A stretch of DNA of 64,000 bases from Agarilytica sp045430285 (GTDB taxonomy: Bacteria; Pseudomonadota; Gammaproteobacteria; Pseudomonadales; Cellvibrionaceae): contig JAILXV010000002.1 of assembly GCA_045430285.1 (NCBI GenBank), positions 186,001 through 250,000 on the forward strand. The letters run 5' to 3'. Shown here in pieces: positions 8,616-16,124 of the stretch (positions are counted from its first letter, which is position 1; each line of letters begins with the position of its first letter). The notes beneath the pieces are model-generated. The model searched no databases. It was not told the origin of the DNA and was given only the letters and a program-made list of their open reading frames with translations. The position numbers and the translations under genes were made by a program.

Positions 8616-9527
8616 GTTCACCCCTAGAACATACTGCGCCATAACAAACTCGTAACAATTACGGCACAAAGCATCACATAACGCGGGATTATGCCAGCTC
8701 GTACGCAACGAGGCAAAGACCTAAAACAAGAAAAGAATATAGAGAGGAGAAAAAGAAAAAATCGGAAACCCACTGCCAACAACATCATACTCTAGCCGAA
8801 AACTGATGCCGGTCCCTGTACCGTGTCGTCCTGTAGTATCCATTCCACCCTTGGGACAGAGGTTTCCATCAAGTAGGCATAGTCACGATTCCTTCACACC
8901 CATACCATCTATTTGCATTAAGAGGTTCACAACGCCTTCGCATTGACGCCGCAATATGTTGCCACCACATCCATGTATTTCCGCTGGTAAGAGCTGACCT
9001 CATGTCATTCCTTATACCTCCAGCAACACAGGGCTTATGCTATGCGGCATCCCAAAAAGTTTCAGTCACGAATTTACTATGAAATGTTGTCATTTGTTAC
9101 AGGTACGCAAAAACACGCCAACGAAGAGACAAGGCTCTTGGCAGATAACACCAAAACAGAATACATATTGGAAAAAATCAGGCTGGCCAGCTCCGTCTGG
9201 CAACTCCATGGTGTACAACACTTCCCTATAACTATCCGTAATCACCTGAGCGTATAGCTCGCAACTGACTATCGCTCACCAAAACAACCTGTTATTGAAT
9301 CCAATAAAATAACTATACAAGGTAGCCCGCATTCCTGGAGGTGCGTGAATCATCACCGTAAGATCAGAGGTCCAACTCGCATCCTTTGCAGAGTCACTTA
9401 CGGCTATCACAAAGCGTCCTTGCTTGAGCTACAACTATGTAACACACAAAATTACAAAGCCCTCAAATTTTTTTTGACGACAGACCATCACGTCATGTCC
9501 CATTCACAATTAAACCACCACATAGAG
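8616..9527. other. 900-bp region without a recognisable gene
   Basis: No reading frame here shows family motifs, a good ribosome-binding site or codon use like the neighbours. Short open frames near 9037-9260 (+) have no recognisable content. On the minus strand a short stop-bounded frame around 8940-9015 encodes about 25 residues (including YQRKYMDVVATYCGVNAKAL) that could be a decayed gene end, but this is weak. The region ends at a strong bidirectional hairpin. It may be gene debris or long control DNA for the response regulator. Confidence 0.4.
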
Positions 9528-9564
9528 AAAGCCCGCCGTACCAAACAAGGATACGGCGGGCTTT
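9528..9564. terminator. Bidirectional intrinsic terminator
   Basis: A perfect 13-bp stem, AAAGCCCGCCGTA / TACGGCGGGCTTT, with an 11-nt loop, placed 39 bp after the stop of the minus-strand metalloprotease gene. Because the arms end in AAA/TTT it can terminate in both directions. Confidence 0.8.
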
Positions 9565-9602
9565 AGTCGGTTAACCCTGCATATTTTCTATACAGCTACC
9601 AT

Positions 9603-10937
9603 CTAGGGGCAATTTCCACAATCTGCACTATCGGCACAATCTGGTCCAGCTGAAACGATCTTCAGAGCGAAGGTAAACAAAGGGTTCGAAAGGTTATCTT
9701 CATTCTCTTGGCTATTTCGATCTGGATTATCATTCGCAAAACCACTTGGGCACATTAGTGTATTCGTACTTGAGCTATTGAACGCAGTAGGGTGAGGCAA
9801 ATCCATAGAGTGTCCTAACTCATGAGCCAGGTGATTAAAGTCCACACCAGCATCAACATTGCCATCACTGGAAATAATTTTTGTGTACGACTCACCACCC
9901 CAAAATGAAGCGCCACCGCCCCAGTTATTGTGCATACCGTTATCGCCTTCAACGAAAAACACTTCGACACAATCGTCATCATCAACCGTATCCATAACAT
10001 CATAGGCTTCCGACGTACTGAAGTTAAATAACGTGGGGTTGTATACTGTCTTCCAATCTCTCCACGTAAAGACCACATCGGCTTTGGCCCATTGTGAGTT
10101 CGCTTCTGGCTGCCCAAAGCCTAATCCTGCGCCAGTATAATCCCAGCTAAGAAGTGGGTAATTCCAAATAAGACGACTAAACCGCACCGGCTGTACACAT
10201 AAGCGCTTGGCCACCTCTATCCGCCACCAAATGATATATTCGATTTCAAATACGGGTCGCAATTCGAACTCAAGCGGGTATGCGGTAAGGCGCTGATCGC
10301 CATCCGCTTGGATTGTGAACTGGGCTTCGGCCTTTTCAAGTAATGGCTTTTCACCCTCTGTTAACTCAAACGGGCGATTCAATTTAATCGTGAGTGAAAG
10401 CTTCGCTTTTTGTCTTGGGGAAATCGTATGATCACCCTCATGACTGTCCTTCAAGATAGGTGCAAAAGCCCCCATATAGTCCGCACCCAACACACCTTCA
10501 ATATCCCCAAGCAAGGCGCCTGATTTAGCATCGTATTTAAGCGTTTGATTCGAAGCTGATACAAAAGAAAGATTACCCTGCTTTTCTTTTCCATAACCAC
10601 CATAATTTAATGCATCTTGCGGCACATCAAAAAACACAACATTGAGATCGCCCACATCCACTACGCCACGCTCAATATCTTCTTGCGAGGCGGTAATATT
10701 GAAACTAGAGCGGCCTTTTAACTCCAATGTTTTTCCGCCCACCGTAATCTTCGTACTGATATCCGTATTACTGACCGCCTTAAACGTGGATTCCTGCACT
10801 TTTTCTTTAATGGGCGCAGAGACAAAAGACTCCAACTCGATAACGGAGGGCTGCTTCGCACGAGTTAACTGGGCATCTGCTGTATGTGCAAACAAGGCAA
10901 CAGCACTACCGTAAACAATGTGTTTTATTGAGAACAT
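9603..10937 (-). CDS. Secreted zinc metalloprotease, metzincin-like
   Basis: A 444-residue exported protein. The ATG at 10937 is preferred over one two codons upstream because AGGA lies 7 nt before it. A signal peptide covers about the first 22 residues (to THADAQL). The N-terminal 200 residues are beta-rich with no family I recognise. The C-terminal half contains HELGHSMDLPH at about 372-382, an HExxHxxxxxH zinc motif, followed by TNTLMCPSG, which resembles the metzincin Met-turn. The usual metzincin glycine in the motif is replaced by Asp. Several cysteines at the extreme C-terminus (CADSADCGNC) suggest disulphides and secretion. The gene stands alone with its own terminator. Substrate unknown; an extracellular or periplasmic protease is the best inference. 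Confidence 0.75.
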   Translation of the reverse strand: MFSIKHIVYGSAVALFAHTADAQLTRAKQPSVIELESFVSAPIKEKVQESTFKAVSNTDISTKITVGGKTLELKGRSSFNITASQEDIERGVVDVGDLNVVFFDVPQDALNYGGYGKEKQGNLSFVSASNQTLKYDAKSGALLGDIEGVLGADYMGAFAPILKDSHEGDHTISPRQKAKLSLTIKLNRPFELTEGEKPLLEKAEAQFTIQADGDQRLTAYPLEFELRPVFEIEYIIWWRIEVAKRLCVQPVRFSRLIWNYPLLSWDYTGAGLGFGQPEANSQWAKADVVFTWRDWKTVYNPTLFNFSTSEAYDVMDTVDDDDCVEVFFVEGDNGMHNNWGGGASFWGGESYTKIISSDGNVDAGVDFNHLAHELGHSMDLPHPTAFNSSSTNTLMCPSGFANDNPDRNSQENEDNLSNPLFTFALKIVSAGPDCADSADCGNCP

Positions 10938-11141
10938 AATCATTTCCTTTTAATCAATTTCGTTTAATCGGGAGCGCCTATAGGCATCCCCCACAACACA
11001 TAAAGTGTATCTAAACCACGTAGTTACACAGTCAAATAGTCACTTATTGGTTGTGATTTTTTAGTATTAAAAAACCAGGAAAAGAGAAAAAAGGATACGG
11101 ATATATTTTCTTTAACGGGAAGGAGGTGAGTACAACAACGC

Positions 11142-11792
11142 TTACTTCAACACCAACTCATACAGGGCTTGGCCACTTCCCATGTATTTTTTTTCGAACA
11201 GGGTCATCGCCTCTTCAACAAAAATGGGTTCGACGCTGCTTTCAGCACCCGTCAGAATTTCCCAAGCAAGAGAAAACTCATCAAGATACATATCCCAATT
11301 ACTCCTAAGTGTCGTGATTTTAGATAACCTAGATAAAACGGGAAATACAGGATGCCCCTGCCAACGGCGTTTAAACTGCACAGACTTTGGCCAAGGATTA
11401 GGGTAAAGAATAAAGTGCTGATCAAACACAATATCGTTATCAACAAAGAGTCGCCAAACATCTTCACAATTAGCGCGGAGAAATAAACAGTTTTCTGGCG
11501 CAGAATCGGCATGCTTATTGAGCCGATGTGCCGACTGATCAAGACCAACCACCAAAGCGTTAGGGTTGCGTCGTGCAAGAATGCGCGTACTCATGCCCGT
11601 GCCACAGCATGAATCCAGGATCAGCGCTTCAGGTGATCGAGATGCCAGCGCAGACTCAAACGTTGCATACGCATCAAGATTATGTGCCCGATAAGGTTTA
11701 CGATATGCGGACGCCATATGTTTTTTAACATATTCTGCCAAGCGCTCATGTACGCCAGCTTGATTGGATATTACTTTTTTTGAATCATACAT
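11142..11792 (-). CDS. TrmB-like SAM-dependent methyltransferase
   Basis: A 216-residue Rossmann-fold methyltransferase. Motif I is LDSCCGTGMST and motif II is VVGLDQSAHRL. The block FILYPNPWPKSVQFKRRW closely matches the substrate-binding signature of TrmB, which makes m7G46 in tRNA, and the C-terminus ends like TrmB with FEKKYMGSGQALYEL. It is diverged from housekeeping TrmB (motif I reads CCGTG) and sits outside the usual yggH context, so it is probably a paralogue; tRNA guanine N7 methylation remains the best guess for its reaction. Transcribed away from the acyl-CoA ligase gene with about 107 bp between starts. Confidence 0.78.
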   Translation of the reverse strand: MYDSKKVISNQAGVHERLAEYVKKHMASAYRKPYRAHNLDAYATFESALASRSPEALILDSCCGTGMSTRILARRNPNALVVGLDQSAHRLNKHADSAPENCLFLRANCEDVWRLFVDNDIVFDQHFILYPNPWPKSVQFKRRWQGHPVFPVLSRLSKITTLRSNWDMYLDEFSLAWEILTGAESSVEPIFVEEAMTLFEKKYMGSGQALYELVLK

Positions 11793-11899
11793 TTAGTAAA
11801 TTCGCGCTCGAAAGAAAGGGGAATTGCTCACGCGCGCTGCGCCTCATATACTTTCCTGCATACTAACAAATTACAGACCTCACGACTCCAGAGGCTTCA

Positions 11900-13447
11900 A
11901 TGAATATAGCGGCTGTATTACAGAAATCAGGCAAGGCATACGACACCCTTCCGAGCGTGATTTGTGGCAACGAATCCATTAGCTTTCGGGAACTGTCACA
12001 CAGAACACAATCGATTGCCGGCGCACTAAGAAACCAATACGCGCTGTCTGCAGGCGATCGTGTTGCTATCATTAGCCAAAACTGCCCACACTATATCGAA
12101 CTGCTCTTTTCCATCTGGCACGCGGGTTTAGTCGCCGTACCCATCAACGCTAAGCTCCACCCAAAAGAATTGCGCTATATTCTCCAACACTCTGGGACGA
12201 AACTCTGCTTCACGGGCGACAAACACACAGCCGATTGCGAACACCTCCCGCAAGAAATTGACTCTCTTGCACACATACTTTCGATTGGAAGCGAACATTA
12301 CTTACAGCTCTATACATCTACGCCAGCAACAATTACCGAGCGAGATGACAATGACCCCGCATGGCTGTTTTACACCAGCGGCACCACGGGCAAACCCAAA
12401 GGTGCAATGCAAAGTCATAAAAACCTTCGATCCTCAGTACAAGCGCATCTGACAGATATCGATAACATCTTAGTCGGCGATAAAATTGCGCATATTGCAC
12501 CCATGTCTCACGGCGGGGGATACTGCATACTTCCCTATATCGTCAACGGCGGCACCCAAGTCATACCGAAAAGTGGTGAATTTCACCCAGAAGAAGTATT
12601 TGATCTTATTGAAACACACGAACGCCTCTCTTTTTTTGCGGTGCCCACAATCATAAAAAGACTCACCGAACATGTGAAAACGTCACCGACGGATATCTCT
12701 CATTTAAAATCCATTATCTACAGCGGCAGCCCCATGTATCAGGAAGATCTTAATGCCGCTCATCACGCTTTCGGATTCCGACTTGTGCAAGTGTATGGTC
12801 AGGGGGAATGCCCCATGGCCATTGCCGCGCTAAGCAAATACCACCATGACAACACTGCGCACCCCCAATATACACAACGCCTCGCCTCCGTCGGCACACC
12901 CATGCTAGGCGTAGAAATAAAAATAACAGACGACAATCACACACCTGTATTAGATGGGCAGGCTGGCGAAATCATGGTGAAAAGCGATACCGTTATTTCC
13001 GGCTATTTTGAAAACCCCGAAGCCACTCACAACACCATTATTGATGGCTGGCTAAAAACCGGCGACATCGGTATTCAGAATCCCGACGGTTTTATTACCC
13101 TTACAGACCGCTCAAAAGACGTCATCATCAGCGGAGGATCAAATATTTACCCAAGGGAAATAGAAGAAGTATTAATCCGTCACCCTGACACAAAAGAAGT
13201 ATCCGTCATTGGCCAAAAAGACAGAAAATGGGGTGAAATCATCGTTGCATTTATTGTCCTCAAAGAAAACAAACGGCAAGAAGAATATTCGGCAATACAA
13301 GCATCCATCGACAACTTCTGTACACAGGAAATCGCGCGTTTCAAACGCCCCAAAGAATATCACTTCATCCCATCTCTCCCAAAAAATGCAACCGGCAAGG
13401 TACTTAAAACGGAATTAAGAAAACTAATAGAAAAATACAAGCACTAA
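11900..13447 (+). CDS. Class I adenylate-forming acyl-CoA ligase
   Basis: A 515-residue AMP-dependent acyl-CoA synthetase. The P-loop-like motif A3 is LFYTSGTTGKPKGAM (about 157-171). A5 reads YGQGECPM, A7 is LKTGDIG, A8 includes RSKDVIISGGSNIYPREIEE, and the catalytic A10 lysine is in LPKNATGKVLKTELRK near the C-terminus. These place it with fatty-acid and carboxylic-acid CoA ligases of the FadD/FadK type. The substrate cannot be read from sequence. Its stop overlaps by 4 bp, tail to tail, with a membrane glycosyltransferase on the other strand. Confidence 0.88.
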   Translation: MNIAAVLQKSGKAYDTLPSVICGNESISFRELSHRTQSIAGALRNQYALSAGDRVAIISQNCPHYIELLFSIWHAGLVAVPINAKLHPKELRYILQHSGTKLCFTGDKHTADCEHLPQEIDSLAHILSIGSEHYLQLYTSTPATITERDDNDPAWLFYTSGTTGKPKGAMQSHKNLRSSVQAHLTDIDNILVGDKIAHIAPMSHGGGYCILPYIVNGGTQVIPKSGEFHPEEVFDLIETHERLSFFAVPTIIKRLTEHVKTSPTDISHLKSIIYSGSPMYQEDLNAAHHAFGFRLVQVYGQGECPMAIAALSKYHHDNTAHPQYTQRLASVGTPMLGVEIKITDDNHTPVLDGQAGEIMVKSDTVISGYFENPEATHNTIIDGWLKTGDIGIQNPDGFITLTDRSKDVIISGGSNIYPREIEEVLIRHPDTKEVSVIGQKDRKWGEIIVAFIVLKENKRQEEYSAIQASIDNFCTQEIARFKRPKEYHFIPSLPKNATGKVLKTELRKLIEKYKH

Positions 13448-14733
13448 TAAACGTTATGCTTAATAAACGCCATACAAATAATCATTGTATAAAACAAAAA
13501 TACGGTATCTACATACTGAGAAATTTGCCGCCTATGAGAAATCAAACGCGCTAACACCATATACACAGGAAAAAGTGCAAACATATAGCGGGCACCACTG
13601 ATCAACCAAGACGGCGAATACGATACCACGAAAAATAACACGCTATAAATAACATAAGGCGTTGGCAATACACGCGCCATACACAACATCATACCCAAAC
13701 AAAAAACAAATACTGATACCGAAGGAATCCACGTGCCCATCGCCATCATCGTGCTGCCATTTCCTACCCTGTTATATATGTTCGCAATATTGTCGGCGAA
13801 AAACATCACCTCCTGCCCCCAATTTACCTTCTGGTATTCCAAGAACTGAAACCAATCACCTGACACGCCTTTATTTACAGCAAGGTAAGCACCAAACCCA
13901 CACAAAATCAGTAACGGGGAAGTGAAACGCGTCATACACACCCACAAAGATAATTGGCCATTCGCACGCTTCTGCTCAATGGTAATTCTCACCGCCTCAT
14001 AGACAAACGGCGCAAATAACAATATGCCTTGATTACGCGTTATGGCAGCGAACATTCCAAATAGACCGGCGACAAACCACAACTGCCGCCGAATATAATA
14101 AAAGCAGGCAACCGAGAACGCCATAAACGTAGATTCGGTGTATGCCATAGACGCGAACAATGACAGCGGGAAAAGTAATAAATATTTAACCGAATCCTTC
14201 GCGATCACCTTCTCGCCAAATTCTAATAGCGCGAGTTTATATAGATATATACACGCTAAAATCAAAAAACAAAATGACACAACCACAGCAGAGGTAAAAT
14301 AATTATCAAATAGAAGGTTTGCCCCCCGAACCAGAAATGGGTACATCGGGTAATACACTAATATCGTTTTTAGCTCACCAAAACTCGGATAACCATGCTC
14401 GGCAATATATAAAAAATGTCGTGTGTCCCACTTGTACCAAACGTCATCAAAATTCCCAATGACATCGATTGGCCTCCCCTCTAAAAAAGAATACACCAGA
14501 CTAGCAAACACAATCAGCAGTGCTCGATTAACAAGTACCATCGACGTCACGTGCACATACGGATGATTGAGAAATACCCGCCAAGGAATAGAAGAAAAAT
14601 TCAGATCAGGAAATGAAATAGCAGGGGCGAAACGAGCGCGCCCAGGAAAACATACGACAAATGCATCGTATGCGGTTTTACACAGTAAAAAGCCGATCAA
14701 TAACATCGAGCTGTATTTTAGAAAATATTCCAT
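13444..14733 (-). CDS. Multi-pass membrane protein, PIG-V-like mannosyltransferase
   Basis: About 429 residues with 9-11 predicted hydrophobic segments. The luminal motif YKWDTRHFLYIAEHGYP, followed after about 15 residues by YYPMYPFLVR, matches the WD...HY...IA..GY / PxYP pattern of PIG-V/GT-C type mannosyltransferases, with further polar loops containing TRNQG. Such bacterial proteins transfer sugars from polyprenyl-phosphate donors outside the cytoplasmic membrane. The start at 14733 (MEYFLKYSS) is used because AGGAG lies 11 nt upstream; the frame extends to 14805 (MVYFGAS) without a Shine-Dalgarno. Ends overlapping the acyl-CoA ligase gene by 4 bp. Family call is moderate and substrate is unknown. 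Confidence 0.65.
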   Translation of the reverse strand: MEYFLKYSSMLLIGFLLCKTAYDAFVVCFPGRARFAPAISFPDLNFSSIPWRVFLNHPYVHVTSMVLVNRALLIVFASLVYSFLEGRPIDVIGNFDDVWYKWDTRHFLYIAEHGYPSFGELKTILVYYPMYPFLVRGANLLFDNYFTSAVVVSFCFLILACIYLYKLALLEFGEKVIAKDSVKYLLLFPLSLFASMAYTESTFMAFSVACFYYIRRQLWFVAGLFGMFAAITRNQGILLFAPFVYEAVRITIEQKRANGQLSLWVCMTRFTSPLLILCGFGAYLAVNKGVSGDWFQFLEYQKVNWGQEVMFFADNIANIYNRVGNGSTMMAMGTWIPSVSVFVFCLGMMLCMARVLPTPYVIYSVLFFVVSYSPSWLISGARYMFALFPVYMVLARLISHRRQISQYVDTVFLFYTMIICMAFIKHNVY

Positions 14734-14805
14734 ATAATTCCATACTCCTATATTTTTATCGCGGGTAACACATTCAACAAACAATGAAGCGCCAAAATAA
14801 ACCAT

Positions 14806-15133
14806 CAGTTAATGAAAGTTTTATCCCGCTATTTTCATTCTCCCTCATCACAGAGCGATATCATCACCCTTTATATTCACACCAATAAAACGACTAACTC
14901 CCCCCTCAAAACACCGAAACCCAGAACAGCGTGACTCAATTCACAGCATAAACTCACACTGGCACCAGACTAACCGGCGGCACCACACCCACCAGCCCAA
15001 GACTGGATGGAATATAAACATTGTGTTATATTTGAACGATTCGTTCGGCTTAGATATTTCTGTGCTCCACTTATTCGCAACAAGGAAGAGCACAGGGCCT
15101 ATATAAATAGAAACCCATTTGGAAGGGAATTTT
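14806..15133. other. Intergenic region upstream of the GFA-family gene
   Basis: About 330 bp with no coding signal. It separates two divergently transcribed genes and so should hold both promoters. The one element that stands out is the 13-bp palindrome at 15034-15046. Confidence 0.45.
15034..15046. promoter_or_regulatory. 13-bp palindrome, operator-like
   Basis: GAACGATTCGTTC is a perfect inverted repeat around a central T, about 90 bp before the GFA-family start. Its size and position suit a dimeric repressor site such as a TetR-family operator, but no such regulator is encoded next to it. Confidence 0.35.
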
Positions 15134-15589
15134 ATGGATAAAACAGCTAAATGCTCGTGTGGAAACCTCAGTATTTCAATCTCAGGAAAACCCGATATTA
15201 TCGCAACCTGCAGCTGTAAAGACTGCCAAGTCCGCACCGGCTCTGCTTTTGCGGTCAACGCCTACTTTGCGGATGACTGTGTCGTTGCCAAAACAGGTGA
15301 GGGTAAAGAGTTTACACACATCAGCGACGAAGGCAGACCCATTACCCGCTCATTCTGCCCTGAATGCGGTACCACGGTATCCTGGAAAGCTGCGCTGCTA
15401 CCACAACACGTTGGCATCCCCGTTGGCGGATTTGCCGATCCAGACTTCCCTGAACCACGCGTAGCCGTCTGGCAAGCGAGCAAGCACAAGTGGGTTAATT
15501 TTCCAGAACACTGGATGCATTCTGACTCTCAGGATGTAGGCAACCCGAACCCGAAGGTTAAGATTGTTCGGGAGCAGAAGTGCGGGTAA
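15134..15589 (+). CDS. GFA/CENP-V family zinc-binding protein
   Basis: A 151-residue protein of the glutathione-dependent formaldehyde-activating (GFA) / CENP-V fold. Zinc-binding cysteines are visible as CSCGN near the N-terminus, CSCKDCQ about 25 residues later, and FCPECGTTV mid-protein, the canonical CxC...CxxC...CxxC layout. Start: the ATG at 15134 (MDKTAKCSCG) has AAGGGA 5 nt upstream, better than the in-frame ATG at 15119. Members bind zinc, and some bind glutathione adducts; formaldehyde activity has been shown for few, so the role is uncertain. Single-gene transcript by appearance. Confidence 0.88.
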   Translation: MDKTAKCSCGNLSISISGKPDIIATCSCKDCQVRTGSAFAVNAYFADDCVVAKTGEGKEFTHISDEGRPITRSFCPECGTTVSWKAALLPQHVGIPVGGFADPDFPEPRVAVWQASKHKWVNFPEHWMHSDSQDVGNPNPKVKIVREQKCG

Positions 15590-15642
15590 CTCCCGCGTTA
15601 ACAGCAGAGGCCTCAACTAAACGCCGTTCGTGCACATAGCGC

Positions 15643-15664
15643 AAAAAAAATAGAAGCTCCTTCT
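15643..15664 (-). terminator. Intrinsic terminator after the cyclase-lipoprotein operon
   Basis: Read on the minus strand: AGAAG, GAG loop, CTTCT, then A and a run of eight T. It lies 45 nt after the lipoprotein stop. A second, imperfect GC-rich hairpin (15674-15700) precedes it. The stem is short, so strength is uncertain. Confidence 0.6.
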
Positions 15665-15708
15665 TAATCACGTGCGACCTCCCTAGATCTGGAGGCCGCC
15701 GCTCTCAA

Positions 15709-16116
15709 CTAAAAACTACTTCTTATAATTAAAATCGGATCCAACACAACTCCGTCAACAATCACATCGTACTTAAATTCCTTATATTCCTCACCATCTT
15801 CCCATTTTTCTTGTTTAGGTACTTTTTTGTTTACAACTGCATCCCGAGTAGAGAAACTAGCATTTTTAAATGGCGAATCTGTTTTAAACTCAATCGTCAT
15901 TTTCGACGGGCCAGCCCACACCACTCGCTGACCCTCTTTCACAATTATTGGGTCAGTATCAACAAACGGCATACCATTTTTTGCTAATAATACTTTTACT
16001 ACGGCCGTATTCGTACCTTCATTCACATTAACTATCGAAAGATCCTCCTTAGTCGTTAAGCTCCCGGTACAAGCGCTCAAGCCCAACACAACAAAGAAAG
16101 TTACTAATAATTTCAT
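15709..16116 (-). CDS. Small predicted lipoprotein downstream of the nucleotide cyclase
   Basis: A 135-residue protein with a type II signal peptide: hydrophobic start MKLLVTFFVVLG and lipobox LSAC, so Cys16 should be lipidated. The mature part is beta-rich; PIIVKEGQRVVWAGPSKMTI and KYDVIVDGVVLDP recall a cupredoxin-like sandwich, but no copper-ligand set is visible. No family recognised. AGGAG lies 5 nt before the ATG and overlaps the stop region of the upstream cyclase gene, 8 nt away, so the two are almost certainly one transcript. Its job may be tied to the envelope side of the cyclase, which is inference from the operon. Confidence 0.7.
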   Translation of the reverse strand: MKLLVTFFVVLGLSACTGSLTTKEDLSIVNVNEGTNTAVVKVLLAKNGMPFVDTDPIIVKEGQRVVWAGPSKMTIEFKTDSPFKNASFSTRDAVVNKKVPKQEKWEDGEEYKEFKYDVIVDGVVLDPILIIRSSF

Positions 16117-16124
16117 ATCATCTC

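Noticed and set aside
9037..9257. Two overlapping 64-71 codon frames
   Set aside because: No Shine-Dalgarno, no motif and composition unlike neighbours.
11126..11308. GTG-initiated 60-codon frame beside an AAGGAGGTGA sequence
   Set aside because: The purine-rich run overlaps the GTG itself, and the frame runs antisense to the TrmB-like gene with no recognisable content.
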